A DNA stretch of 64,000 nt from Myxocyprinus asiaticus (lineage: Eukaryota; Chordata; Actinopteri; Cypriniformes; Catostomidae). Positions 1 through 12,505 of this stretch are shown in pieces. Position 1 is the first letter of the stretch. Each line of letters starts with the position of its first letter. The notes beneath the pieces were generated by a model. That model did no database searches. It was not told where the DNA came from and saw only the letters and a list, made by a program, of their open reading frames with translations. Location of the stretch: positions 49,893,501 to 49,957,500 of the forward strand of contig NC_059346.1 of the NCBI RefSeq assembly GCF_019703515.2, written 5' to 3'. Made by a program: the position numbers and the translations under genes.

Positions 1-60
1 TAGACTGTGGAAGCTGTTTTACGTGAGATAAGTTGGATATACTGTTCATTAATTAGGGTC
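1..60 (+). repeat. Residual 5' LTR end of a Ty3/gypsy element
   Basis: Bases 1-50 closely match bases 2580-2630 (shared GACTGTGGAAGCTGTTTTA and AAGATAAGTTGGAT), which lie at the end of the 3' LTR of the same element. The first copy runs straight into RT-domain coding sequence at about 60, so primer-binding site, gag, protease and the first part of RT are missing. Confidence 0.75.
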
Positions 61-1986
61 AGCATGGATCCTGAAAGTATAGCCAAAATGGCGTTTGTGA
101 CCTCTACTGTTTGAATTGTTGCGTTTACCTTTTGGCCTCAAATTCTGCTGCTTCCTTTCAAAGATTGATGGAGTGTGCATTGAATGATCTATGTGGGAAA
201 TGTTGCTTTGTGTATATTCATGACATCGTGGTGTACTCTAGAGAGGAAAAAGAGCACCAGACACATCTTGGTCAAGTATTCAGGTGTCTACATAATGTAG
301 GACTTACTTTGAACTTGAAGAAATGTAACATGGCCCAAAAGTATGTAAACTATCTAGGACATGTGGTATCTGGATAAGGCATCAAGACAGATCTAGTGAA
401 GATAACTGCTGTACATAATTTTCTAGTTCCACAATCTCAAGGACGTGCAAAGTTTTTAGAGTTAGCTGGATAATACCATCGGTTCAATCATCACTTTTCT
501 GAACAAGCTGCCTCTCTTCATGCGCTGAAATGAAAAAGTGCCAAATGGAGTTTGACTGACGCCTGCCAAAAATCCTTTGAAGGGATCAAACAAGCACTGA
601 CCAAAGCTCCAGTACTGGTACTGCCAGATTTTAACAAACCTTTCAGAGTACAGTCTGATGCCAGTGAGGTGGATTTAGGAGTGGTGTTAGCACAAGAGTC
701 TGAGGGAGAACATGTGATTGCATACGCTTCAAGGTTGCTCAATGGTGCAGAAAATGCATACTCTTTATCTGAAAAATAATGTCTTGCTGTTGTTTGGGCC
801 GTGGAGAAATAGAGTCCTTACTTCGAAGGTAGATATTTTGTAGTGATTACTGATGCTGCACTTACCTGGGTTTCAATCATCCCAAGCCCTCCTCAAGATT
901 GATTCGCTGGACAATCAGACTGCAATGTTCTGATTTTAGTGTAAATTATAGAAAAAGACAATTAAATGTGATGTCTGACACACTTTCCAGGAGCCTGATC
1001 AGATCTTCAAATATGCTAGCAGTATGCAAAGCCACAAGTTCATCAATAACCCCCAACAAAGTTTCCAGTGGATTGGAATGAAATAGCTACTGCCCAACAG
1101 AGTGATTCTGAGGTCCAAGAGTTGGTAAAAAAAAACCACCACTGATTTCAACTCCAGTAGGGTACACTATTGTATGGAGAATGGATTTATTTTCTGTAGC
1201 ATTCCTGATGGCAAGGAAGGTCAAATTACAACTGGTCATTCCCACATATCTGAGAGAGGAGTTTATGAAATATGCCCATGACAATCCACTCAGTGGACAC
1301 TTTGGACATTGCCTGTTGGCCAAGTGTATGCAGAGATGTCTGGAAACATTGCAAGGAATGTCTCATCTGCCAGAAGTACAAACCATCGGTGTCAAAACTC
1401 TCTGGTTATCTCTAATTAACCCCAGTAGTTGAACCTGGATATATGCTGGGAGCAGACTTAATGGGTTCCTTCCCTAAGAGTACCAAACAGAATGAACATC
1501 TTCTGGTAGTAGTTGATTACTGTTCGAAGTGGGTAGAGTTGTTTCCACTACATATAACAAAGTCACCTCAGATTTCACGTGTTCTTGTAGAGGAGATTTT
1601 CACCCAATGGGGTGTTCCTACATACCTTGTGTCAGATCAGGGATACCAATTTACTTCACAACTTATCAACCTAATCACCAGAAAGTGGGGAGTTATACAA
1701 AAATTGACAACGTCCTATCATCCTCAAACCAATCTCACCAAGCGCATTAACTGCACACTGATAACCATGATAGCTTCGTATGTGGGAAATAACCATCGTC
1801 ATTGGGATCGTTGGTTGGCGGAGTTCAGATTTGCCGTCAACACTATCTGGCAAGAGAGCACACTCCGAAGAGGAAGCAAGAAACCTTCCAGGAGGGCAGA
1901 CCTGGTTTGGGTTCGAACTCATCCTTATACTCGGGCAGAGGATAGCTACATGGTCAAACTTTCTGCCAAGTGGAAAGCCCATGCCA

Positions 1987-2026
<40 letters not shown>

Positions 2027-2129
2027 TGGTCCTGTCAATTATTTAATTTCTAGACAGGTTAAACCATGCAGATACTTTCCATGTCCAAAATATAAAGTCT
2101 TTTTATGGGAATGTAAATTCTTACACTGA
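60..2129 (+). pseudogene. Ty3/gypsy-type pol remnant: RT, RNase H, integrase
   Basis: This is a decayed pol gene of an LTR retrotransposon. RT motifs appear at 66-377 (MDPESIAKMAFVT, then SAASFQRLM and YIHDIVVYS, where the usual YIDD has become YIHD). RNase H follows at 552-1081, with RVQSDAS, the AYASRLL block and the end block NVMSDTLSR. The integrase zinc-binding part is at 1181-1432 (GHFGHCLLAKC) and the core at 1443-1860, with VVVDYCSKW and LVSDQG; the third catalytic acidic residue is replaced in HPQTNLTKRIN, where E is expected instead of K. In-frame stops and frameshifts separate the pieces, and an A tract interrupts the end at 1994-2021. The order RT-RNaseH-IN is that of Ty3/gypsy elements. 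It cannot make active proteins. Confidence 0.88.
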
Positions 2130-2140
2130 GGGGAGTGATA

Positions 2141-2229
2141 TGTAACAAACACAAGTCTGCACTCCACAGAACAGTAAAAATTTTCATCCCTACCACTAGA
2201 GGATGATCATGTAGAGGTTCTTTTAAGTG

Positions 2230-2273
<44 letters not shown>

Positions 2274-2646
2274 GGAAGAAGAAGAGTAAAGGGGTGGACA
2301 AGCAAGGATTGTTTGATTCCCAAATGAAATGCCAATCCGTGTTCATCCAGAGTCCTAGTTAATACATTTGAAGATTCCTATGTTCAACTACAAAGTAAGT
2401 TACTGATTTATATATGTAAAATGGGTATTATGTTTTTTTTTTAGTGCCTGTATCTTCAGATCTTGTAAAGAGTTATGCTGAAGAATGGAGGTTGTTTGGG
2501 ATTAAGTATTTATTACATGAGGCTTTCAGTGAGTGTTTATGTTTGGTTAGGACCTTTTTTTGCCTTTGGGAAGTAACAATGGACTGTGGAAGCTGTTTTA
2601 TGTAAGATAAGTTGGATTTACTGTTCATTGATTGAGATGCGGTTGC
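2141..2646 (+). repeat. 3' LTR of the Ty3/gypsy relic
   Basis: A purine-rich tract (GAGGGGAGTGATA, 2128-2140) is followed by TGTAACAAAC, the expected arrangement of polypurine tract and LTR start. The segment 2580-2630 repeats the first 50 bases of the window. The LTR contains a TA microsatellite (about 2232-2270). The right edge is approximate. Confidence 0.65.
2232..2270. repeat. (TA)n microsatellite inside the LTR
   Basis: About 19 consecutive TA units are visible. Confidence 0.95.
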
Positions 2647-3423
2647 ATAATAGCTAAACGCTGTTTCACCTTGTTTTGAGTGAACCCTTGGTATTTCTAA
2701 CTGATTTGATTCTAATGATTTGAGACGTTTTTAAGGTTTGTATTCAACAAGCATACCTGCAGTATATTTTAGTCCTAGGCTATTGAGTGATTTATAAACT
2801 AGTAATGGTACTTTAAAATCAATCAAATGTGACTAGAAGCCAGTGTAAAGACCTGAGAACTGGAGGGATACATGTATGTTCATTTTTATTATTTTTTTTT
2901 TTTTTGGTTCAAGTGAGTATCACAACATTGTTCTGTTAGGTTGATCATCCCGACCAGCCTGACACAGCAACATTGGCTCTGCCAATGGTGCCAGATGGGG
3001 GTGGGACTGTTTTTTTTTTTTTCGTTTTTTTTTTTTCTCGACCATTAAATTATTTGGGGAGTAGTCAGGAAACTGCTTGAAAACAGTCATTATTTTTCAG
3101 TTCTTTTTGAGGGCACCAGTGGTGCAGAAATGACACACTTCACCTTTTAAATGAATAGTCTCATGGCATGGACCAATTAAAAAAAATAATAAAGTTCAAT
3201 TCCATATTCAACCTGTGTGAGTTTTAACAAACCTCAGTGTAGTTTAGCTGTGGATTCTGCTCAACTCCAGCAAATGGAAAACAGTTTCTAAAATAATATA
3301 TTTTCAAATAATTCACCGTAACAAAATGCCTGAGTAGGCTCTTTAGTTTAGCTCTGCTTCTAGTTTAAAGTAAAGGTAGAGCCATAAATGAGTTCATGAC
3401 TTGTGAGTAAATAGGATTGTAAC
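2647..3423. other. Gene-free stretch with T-rich tracts
   Basis: No coding signature. Two T-rich tracts lie at 2889-2905 and 3011-3036. The part 2740-2880 has wording typical of a dispersed fish repeat (GAAGCCAGTGTAAAGAC), which I cannot assign to a class. Confidence 0.4.
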
Positions 3424-4181
3424 TTAAAGTGCACCTATTATGGTTTTTAAACATGCCTAACTTTGTTTTAAAGGTCTCATACAATAGATTTACATGCATC
3501 CAAGGTCAAAAAACACTTTAATTTGCTCAATTAAAATTGCAGCATTACCTTTTTTTCCCCAGTGTCAAAAACGACTCCTTCAATGATCCGTTCTAAAGGA
3601 TTAATTCTAAACTCCTCCTTTCAGACAGCCTACTCTGCTCTGATTGGTCAGATGTCCCAGTCTGTTGTGATTGGTCTACCGCTTACAGCACTTGTCGGAA
3701 AGGAAACGCCCACTACCATATCCGAGTTTCAGCTCCATCTGAAAAAATGTCTGTTTTACCTTACCAATTTGAACACGAGTCCGACAATGATGCATCGGAA
3801 GATAAACCGGAACCACCATCGTGACGAGAACAGGAAGTTTCTCAGTGGTAAGTTTATATGTAGTTTGATAATAACGTGACTTAGCCGGTTAGCAGAGGCT
3901 AACAGCTAACAGGCTAACAGCATGCACTGGCTGTACATGTAAACAGACCAGAGGCGGGTTTTTTGTTACCAAACTACGTAGGTTAGTACAGGAAATAAGT
4001 CTGGAATTACTAATGACTCGTTTCAGGTGTTCAGAATCGGTTCCTTATTTTGGGTGTCAATAACTCCATATTTCGTGCACTTTGATTTTTGAAACTTTGC
4101 AGACTTTTTACATTCACAAACAGCTATATAACACACTACATGAAAGGTAATATTTAAAAAACCATAATAGGTGCTCTTTAA
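3424..4181. mobile_element. TTAA-flanked non-autonomous DNA transposon (piggyBac-like MITE)
   Basis: The left end reads TTAA then AGTGCACCTATTATGG and the right end is its inverted copy, CCATAATAGGTGCTCT then TTAA. Terminal inverted repeats of about 26 bp flanked by TTAA on both sides are the mark of piggyBac-superfamily insertions. The 750-bp interior has only short open frames and no transposase motif, so it would depend on a transposase supplied in trans. Confidence 0.8.
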
Positions 4182-4254
4182 AAAGTTGTATGGCCCCAGA
4201 CTCATTGTTCAGCCCAGGTTGGAGCCTATGCCAGCAGCACTGTTAGTTGCCTCT

Positions 4255-4257
<3 letters not shown>

Positions 4258-4302
<45 letters not shown>
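4258..4302. repeat. (TG)n microsatellite
   Basis: More than 20 TG units. Confidence 0.95.
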
Positions 4303-4303
<1 letters not shown>

Positions 4304-4590
4304 TTTGAGTTTTGTGAAATATGTTGGTAATTGAGGGCAAAATAAAACAGAAACAAGAACAAAATCGAGATTAAATAGACTATAGTGTAAGGTTAAAATA
4401 ATGTAGGTTGTGCCACTGTGATGTACAGCATTATGGCCATTTGAGTATCAAGTGATGAAAATATTACTAGGTATGTGGGAGTTGACATGAAATACTTTTA
4501 GGAAGTTGAATGTCCTGGGGTGGATCACTCCCCATCTGAATCTATTTAACATGATGCCAATTATTTTAGAATTACTTTTAAAAGTATGTA

Positions 4591-6112
4591 CAGTGGAAAG
4601 AATAAGTATGTGAACCCTTTGGAATTTGTTGGTTTTCTGCATTAATTGTTCATAACATGTTATCTCATCTTCATCAAAGTCACAAATAGAGACAAACACA
4701 ATGTGCTTAAGCTAACAACACACAAACAATTATAATATTTCATGTATTTATTTTACACATCCCGTTAAAAATTCACAGTGCTGTGGAAAAAGTAAGTGAT
4801 ATGAAGTGTATTTAATAACTGGTCGATCCTCCTTTGGCAGCAACAACCTCAACCAAGTGTTTCCGGTAGCTGCGGATTAAACCTGCACAACGTTCAGAAG
4901 GAATTTTGGACCATTCTTCCTTTCAGATCTGCTTCAGCTCAGCCATATTCTTAGGATGTCTGGTGTGAGCGGCTCTTGAGGTCATTCCACAGCTCCAAGT
5001 TCCAAGTTCTGGGCTCTGACTGGGCCACTCCAAAAGGTAGATTTTCTTTTTTTGAAGTCATTTTGTAGTGAATTTACTTTGGTGTTTAAGGTCATTGTCC
5101 TGCTGCATTACCCAACTTCTGCTGAGTTTCAGCTGGTGCCCAGCCACCCTGACATAATCTTTCAGGATATTTAGATAAATTTGGGAATTCATTTTTCCCT
5201 CAGTGATGGCCAGCGGTCCAGGCCCCTAAGCAAATCACGACGCTTCCTCCACCATACTTAACCATTGGGATGATGTTTTCATGTTGGTATGTGGTGCCCT
5301 TTTTACGCCATACGTAGTGCTGCATGTTCTTCCCAACCAATTCAACCTTAGTTTCATCAGTCCACAAAACATTTTCAGAGTAGCGTTGTGGAGTGTCAAG
5401 GTGGTCTCTGGCAAACTTCAGGTGCGCATCAATGTTTTAGTTGGAAAGCAGCGGATACCTTCGTGGTGTCCTGTGACTGACACGATGCCTGTTTAATGTT
5501 TTCCGTATAGTAGACTCACGAACAGAGATGTTAACCAATTCCAATGATTCCTTCAAGCCTTAAGCTGTCACTCTATGATCCTTTTTACTTCATTAAGCAG
5601 TCTACGGTATGCCCTTTGAGTCATCTTGGCTAGTCGGTCACTTCTAGGGAGAGTAACCACAGTACCAAATCATCTCAATTTATAGACAATGTGTCTTCTG
5701 AGATAATTTTTTTTTTTTTTGTGAGGCACAGTCCACGTCAGCAAAAGCTTATTTTGAAAACTCAATGTTTGAGTGCTTTTTATTAATTAAAGTAGCTCTA
5801 ACCTACACCTCTGATCTTGTTTCATTAATTGGATTTCAGGTTTGCCAACTCCTGACTTTAGCTTTTGTTGATGTCATTAGCCTAGGGGTTCACATATTTT
5901 TTCCAACCTACACTGAATGTTTGAATGATGTATTCAATGTGTACAAGAACAATACAATAATTTGTGGGTTGTTAGTCAAAACAGATTGTGGGTTATTAGT
6001 CAAAACAGATTTTTTATACATTATTATACCTTAGATGAAGATCAAACCAGATTAAGACAAATTTATACATAAATGCAGGTAATTCCAAAGGGTTCACATT
6101 TTCTTGCCACTG
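4591..6112 (-). mobile_element. Tc1/mariner-type element, decayed, transposase on minus strand
   Basis: The element begins CAGTGGAAAGAATAAGTATG after a TA and ends with the inverted CTTGCCACTG before a TA, so both TA target duplications survive. Length is 1522 bp, normal for fish Tc1 elements. The minus strand between about 5700 and 4800 encodes fragments of the DDE transposase, including LWTDETKVELVG (near 5346-5375) and the KYGGGSVV block (near 5240), but stops and frameshifts are frequent and the DLNPIE-type block is not intact. Confidence 0.85.
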
Positions 6113-6284
6113 TAGGTGCCTTATGGCAAAAGGATGATTTAAGATGGTGAAAAAACTTAAAAGAAATGGTGACCACAGCACCTGAATATACACTTCACTT
6201 TATTCATTCATTCAGGTAAAAATTTAAACCTAAATCTTGATCAAAGTTTATGTAAATGTTATGTGTCAACCATGTTTATGTGGG

Positions 6285-6615
6285 ACCCACTTTATATCAG
6301 GTGTCTTTAACTACAATGTACTTAAGCATTTGATACACTGTACTTACGTACATACATGTTGTTGCATTGTACTTACATTTAAAGTACCTGCATTTAATTA
6401 CATCTGTAGTCACACTGTTAACCTTACACATTATCCTAAACCTAACCCTTACCCAACTATAAACCCTAACCCTAGCCATACCTTAACCACAGTAGCAGCA
6501 AATGTGAAACTTGTGAGAATTTTGCAGGACAACATGTAGTTACACAAAAAGTACATTCAATTGTTTGTATATTAATGTTAGAACATAGTAGTTAAAGACA
6601 ACTAATATAAAATGT
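6285..6615. mobile_element. MITE with telomere-like core, copy A
   Basis: The ends CCCACTTTATATCAGGTGTC and its inverted counterpart (AAAGACAACTAATATAAAATG) enclose sequence that pairs over about 100 bases. The centre is a degenerate CCCTAA-like array (6425-6480). The same arrangement recurs at 20821-21115, 38108-38463 and 52090-52463. Confidence 0.8.
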
Positions 6616-8929
6616 TATTTATATTTACTATGCCAAGCAATGAAAAACAATAAAATGGTAATGTGTTAATAAAACATGGCTTTATGTTAATCCAGCTTTT
6701 ATGTTAATAATATCTTTCTTCACTGTGTGAAGTATTAAGCAATAGAGAGGACTCCGTTTCATTCCCTTTGACTGTGAGATGTGTAAACACATTAAAATTG
6801 CAAAGGCCAGGAAAAAAAGTTAATTGATCTGCTCCCCTTCTATTCCTGGCATGCGTAGAAGGATTCTGGCATTTCACCATGTTTTTTGTTTGTGTTTTAT
6901 TACTGGCCGTCCGTCCACCAGCCCGCTGCACATCATAGTGTCATTATTGTTTCATTTTCTTGTGAGCTGCTGTCTTGTGGGCATGGATGAGTCATCTCTA
7001 ATTGGTGGAACAATACCGCTAGCTCAGCAGCACAACAGCAATGGGGCTGGTCCATTTCAGTCAGCATCAGCCTGTATAAATGTGGACTGAGAGGAGAAGG
7101 TGCCAAAGCATGTTTAGCCAATAAATCAAAGAGTGCCTACTCATCTCTCCCCATCCTTAGCCAGCTATTAATCAGATTCTGACAAATGACCACAGCTCTC
7201 AATGTTCCAGCTATTATCTAAGATTCTACTGTTTATTAAAAGTTAATGAATACAAGCTTAATTAGACATATACGGCTGCTTGTGACTACATTACTGATAA
7301 CGAAAAGCTTATTAGTGGCCATTGTCCCAGCGATCTGTTAAATCTCAGCATTATAATATAGAGGTGAAAAATTCCATTAAGAATATAAATACAAGATTCA
7401 GTCAGTCCAAGGGACCAGCTTTGTCATGTTCATGTTGTGCATTATCAAGCACTCTTATGGGTTATCTGAACTCTATTCATTGAATTAGAATGGGTTTGGT
7501 TCCACAACTTTGTTGAAAAGATATGCAGTAGTTAATGAGGGCCCAGATTTATTCCAAATACATCAAATATTGTCACTTGAGCAGGAGCCTTGTGAGTCAC
7601 TCAGAAGATGCCAAAGGAAGCTCTTGGTGTTATGCTGATGTGGCCCTTAACCCTGTTGCTTACAAAAAAAAAAAAAAAAAAAAAAAAAAAGCCTTTGGCA
7701 ACAATCCACAAACGCGGAAGGGAGATAGTATCTTCTTCAGTGGTGGTCCTTTTATTGCTCCTAGCTAAATGTTTATCACCAAGACTCTTTTTGAAGGATA
7801 TCAGACAGCATTAATCGATTGCGGACAGCACTAAATCTCAGAGCTCACTGGAAATTATCAGATAGTCACTAATGAGAGCAATGCTTCACTTTGATGATCA
7901 GTTTTAACAGGTGTTGGGAGGTAAGTCAGTTCTGTTTGGGTTGCACACAGGAAAAAAATACTAAATGTAAATAATGAAATGCAACTAACCACATAATTGT
8001 GCATAATTAGGATAACAAAATAATAAGACTTGTAAGCTTTTAAAGTGTGGAGAAAAAGCTTCCAATATCTTTTGTTGTTGGCATCAAAGGCAAATCAAAG
8101 GCTGGCGGAATTAGGCTCGACATCCCCTCATCCTCAAACCATGAACAAAACTATGCAAGGTAAGAAAATTTTTTTTTTTTTTAAAATGAGTCCACTTACA
8201 ACGTGGATAAACATGATTTGTACTAACCACAATGTGCAATGTAAAATCTAGTAACCTGCAGTTGTTACCTTGAAGACCCCATGAAATAAAAAAAAAATTA
8301 TAATAAAGTTTTGCTCCTTTTAGTCCATATCTATTAGCTTTAAAGTCATCAATATGCTAGTGTACTTCTAAATGTTGGTAATTCATTTTCAGAATTAAAA
8401 AAGCATTTACAATCTGCAGTCTCTCTCTTACAGCTAGACAGACTCAGGCAAAATCATGATGTCACAAAGCTGCAGAGAAAGTTTTTCCAATTAAATGCTT
8501 TCTACAATGATAACGCACCCTCCCCTTACATCTGATCAGCGCACATGACTTTGGTCTCACCTGCGCTGGTAATGCCTTCACAGGGTGCTTCAAAGGGAGC
8601 ACAAACCAGGAACGGATGTCGCTTGCTGTGAAAGTACCATGCTAAAGTGATGGTAATACCATGGTATTGTGATTTTAAACTATATTATTTAAATGATACT
8701 CTAAGATATCTGAAGTATTTTAGTACTCTTACTTATTTTCCATCATCTAAGCATCTGTAACATTTTTAATTTAAATTTTTTTTTTTTTTTTTTTTTTTAT
8801 TTTTATTTTTTTTTACTTTATGGTGGTGTATGAAATCAAATAACACCTTATTTCTATGAGATTAGTCATGAGACTAGAATAATTTTCTGACTGTAACCAT
8901 GAGTAGACCACCTGACTCACAGCATGCTG
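6616..8929. other. Gene-free stretch
   Basis: No coding family is recognisable in the short frames. An A tract of about 27 bases lies at 7664-7690 and a T-rich tract at 8777-8813. The part 6820-7100 has fewer repeat hallmarks and might be unique sequence, but nothing in it supports a gene. Confidence 0.4.
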
Positions 8930-9319
8930 CATGAGTGTTTGTAGCTTGCTAGCCTGCTTAGCATTGCTTATTCTTATACGTTCATCATTTTATCCTTTGC
9001 CATTTTACCGAGTGCTTCTGGTTTTTCCGCTTTTCTACTGTTTCATCTGTTTTATATTGCGTGCACCTGTTTCCCTCGTTTTTTTCTTTCTTTTTTTCTG
9101 CTTTTTTTTTCCGCTTGTCTATATCTCATGTCTCGACTGTGTACATTTGTTTTCTCCACTGTTTTACACGGATTATTGCATCAGTCTCAAACATCTGCTG
9201 ATTAGGAACCACATTGATCTCAAATCCTCGCCGCTCAAGAACAACCATAACAACAGCAACAAACATTTGCTGTAATCCTGGCATTCACTCATGTTATTTC
9301 TTCCTGCATTACATGCCAC

Positions 9320-10180
9320 ATGTTTACTATAGCTTCTTCCATCAGCAGTGAGGAATTTACATGTGATAAATATAAGGAATTTGTCAGGCTGACAGAGAAG
9401 GTTAATGAGCTAGAGACATGCATCCAAACACTAGTAGAGGTCAGTAAGAGAGAGAAGTTTCGGATGCGGGTAGAACAGTGAGCAATTCACACATTTTGGT
9501 TCCGGCTGAAGAGCCCCCACAGCAGGGCGATTGGGTGACGTCTGAGCGGCATTCTCGCTCAGTAAAGCGACACCACTCTCTCGTTCTTGTTAGGGTTTTC
9601 AAACGATTCTCCCCACTCAGTGATGCACCCACTGAGAATCATGTTGAAAGAGCCCTAATATTGCATGGAACATGGAAATAGAGACTCCAGCCACTATTGT
9701 TAAATGCATTTTGGGTGCCAGAGCGACTGACACCAGATCAAATTTAGAAGTGCTGGCTAATGCTAAATGTAGATTTTCTAAAATTGTTATTCATGTCGGC
9801 ACTAATGATGTCCGGCTTTGCCAGTCGGAGATCACTAGAGATATTGTTAAAGAGGTGTGTGAATTTGCAAAAACTGTCAGATTCTGTAATATGCTCTGGC
9901 CCCTTCCCTGCTCATCGCAGTGATGAGGTTTATAGTAGATTAGTGTCACTGAATGGCTGGATGTCTGAGTGGTGTCTGGAGATAGACTGGTTATAGACAA
10001 TTGGAAGAGTTTTTGGGGTAGACCTGACCTGCTAAAGAGTGACTGACTCATCCCTCCAGGGAAGGTGCTCTCTAGTAATTTAGCTCATAGCCTTAATAAT
10101 GATAGTATTTGACTAACTGGGGCCCAAGTCAGGAAGCAGACAAACTGGTTAATCTGAACGTCTGCTAGCTGCCTTGAAAC
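9320..10180 (+). pseudogene. L2/CR1-type LINE ORF1 remnant (coiled coil plus SGNH-esterase part)
   Basis: From an ATG at 9320 the frame reads a short helical stretch (EFVRLTEKVNELET) typical of the coiled-coil start of ORF1 in fish L2/CR1-type LINEs. After frame breaks, 9672-9923 reads FSKIVIHVGTNDVRL, the block of the SGNH-hydrolase (esterase) domain present in these ORF1 proteins, followed in another frame by SGPFPAHRSDEVYSRL and WLSEWC-like sequence (MSEWC, 9950-9980). Several stops and frameshifts make it non-functional. It is followed by unrelated sequence and then by the RT remnant of the same kind of element. Confidence 0.75.
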
Positions 10181-10181
10181 G

Positions 10182-10570
10182 TCACATATAGAGCCCGACC
10201 GATATGGGATTTTTGAGACTGATAATGATTTTAGAGGGGGTAAATTCACTGATTACCAATATGGTGGCTGATATAGTAAATTTGAGCTGGAATGAAAACA
10301 AACCTTTTCTATGTGGATTGTGCACCAATATGACTATGCAAAGGTACTCAGAAGGCTGCTTTCTTATTTTTATCAAAGAATATTTTACATTATTATACAT
10401 TTTATTTAAGCTGGGCATTTTTAAGATGGGTATTTTTTAAATGTAGAGATAACAGTTAATTTTAACTGATAATATATTTTACGTATAAAATATTGATCTG
10501 AAAATTAACTAGTAACTATAGCTGTTAAAAAAATAAATGCAGTGGAAAAAGTACAATATTTCCCTCTGAA
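10182..10570. repeat. Insertion between LINE ORF1 and RT remnants
   Basis: The text changes at about 10190 (GAGCCCGACCGATATGGG, a motif of common fish repeats) and LINE coding sequence resumes near 10570. It may be another repeat inserted into the LINE or a deletion junction; the class is uncertain. Confidence 0.4.
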
Positions 10571-12505
10571 ATGTAGTGGAAACTGCACTTATCAGAGTTA
10601 CAAATGACTTGCTTTTATCATCTGATCGTGGGTACATTTCTCTTTTAGATCTTAGTGCTGCATTCAACACGATAGATCACAACATTCTCTTGAATAGGCT
10701 GGAGAATTATGTTGGCATTAGTGGACTTATATTAGCATGGTTTAGGTCCTATGTATCAGACCGCTACCACTTTGTATGTGTAAATGAGAAATTGTCAAAT
10801 CAAACAAAAATATGGAGTGCCAAAGGGATCAAACCTCTAAAAATAAGGCGATAAAATATCATTTGACTCTCGATGGATGTACTGTTACATCGTCGTCTTC
10901 TGCAAAGAACTTAGGTGTTATATTTGATACCAATCTGTCCTTTTGAAAATCAAATTTCCAGTGTTTGTAGAACAGCATTCTTCCACCTGAGAAATATTGC
11001 TAAATTACGACACATGCTCTCTGTTGCTGATGCCGAAAAATTAATTATTGCATTCATGACCTCAAGACTAGATTATTGTAATGCATTACTGGGAGGATGT
11101 CCAGCAAGTTCAATAAATAAACTTCAATTGGTTCAAAATGCAGCTGCCAGAGTGCTGACTAGAACCAACAAATATGATCATATTAGTCCAATTTTATCGT
11201 TGTTACATTGGCTACCTGTTAAATTTCATATACATTTTTAAATTCTGTTAACTACTTACAAAGCTTTGAATGATCTAGCTTGACAGTACTATATTCCGTC
11301 ACGATCAAAAAATTCTGGCTTTACTTGGTTAATAATTCCAAGAATAACAAAATCCACAAAAGGAGGTAGATCCTTTCCATATTTGGCTCCTAAACTATGT
11401 CTCAGGATGCAGACACACTTACTCCATTTAAGTCTACACTAAAGACTCATCTATTTAGCCCAGCATACACCTAATTTATCCATCAACTCACAATTAGGCT
11501 GCTTTAGTTAGGTCTGCCGGAACCAGAAACATCCATCATGATCTATAAATCTGTATAAAATTGAATGGCATCTACGCTAATATTATTCTATTTGTTTCCA
11601 TGTCTCAACCTTGGGATTCATATCCCGAGGTTACCAGAGCCTGCCAGATCCAGCTCTGTTCCATCTTGGTGTCGGACTCCACTGCTATGTGTCGCTGAGA
11701 GATGACGACAAACTACAGCCAGTGCTGCCAGACATCACTTCAGTTTTTTTACTTCAGAGGATGAACTGATGCCAAATCCAATCGGATACTTCATATGCCA
11801 CTGCCTGAACCTTGGATTTAGGATGGACCCCATTGAACCACACCGAAATGCCCTGCAGGTTGAATTGCGATGCACCTCATCATTTATCTCTGCCTGCATC
11901 ACCTTTGTATATTGATGGACTACACTCTTGAAATGAAATACATAGACTATCATTTAATTGCCAACAAAAGCCTTCATCAGCCAACTAACAAAGGACAGTG
12001 CATCTATGTGAACTTCTGCAGTTAATCCAGGATGGACTTCAGAGACATTAGTCATTAATCTAAGATCAAAAAAATATTTTTCTTTTTAAAACACTGGACC
12101 TTAACTCTTACTTCATTTACAAATTTAAAACCATAACTTGCACTGCACACAAATAACTAATACTGGCATTATATACATGTTGTTTAGCCAGAGGGGAACT
12201 GGCCCCCACAGTGAGCCTGGATTCTCCCGAGGTTTTTTTTCTCCATTAACCAACATTTTATGGAGTTTTGTGTTCCTTGCCACAGTCGCCTTCAGCTTGA
12301 TCACAGGGGTTCTAAATACAATTATTTTTTCATTTCTATACATATTTTACAATCATATTTAATCAAACTTCACAATGATCACTGTAAGACATTATAGATA
12401 TTGCAGTTTTATTTTTTTGTTTTTGTTAATGCATGATTTCCTGTAAAGCTGCTTTGAAACAATGTGTGTTGTGAAAAGTGCTATACAAATAAAAATGACT
12501 TGACT
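10571..12505 (+). pseudogene. L2-type LINE reverse transcriptase remnant and 3' tail
   Basis: 10576-10854 reads LLDLSAAFNTIDHNILLNRL and LAWFRSYVSDR, the RT palm region of L2-type LINEs. The YxDD region is missing, and 10855-11241 continues with KNLGVIFDTNLSF, LDYCNALLGG and KLQLVQNAAARVLT, the conserved C-terminal block. Stops and frameshifts separate these parts. The 3' part (11640-12505) has the L2 tail features CAGTGAGCCTGG, CTCCCGAGG and GTGCTATACAAATAAAAATG. The element is 5'- and internally damaged and inactive. Confidence 0.85.

Noticed and set aside
3562..3879. Protein-coding frame of 105 codons
   Set aside because: It lies wholly within a TTAA-flanked non-autonomous element and has no domain.
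6425..6480. Interstitial telomere array
   Set aside because: The CCCTAA-like units are degenerate and lie inside a repeated inverted-end element with other copies in the window, so a mobile-element core explains them better.
8931..9275. Small hydrophobic membrane protein frame
   Set aside because: The hydrophobicity comes from T-rich DNA (runs of TTT/CTT) at the 5' side of a LINE relic, with no family signature.
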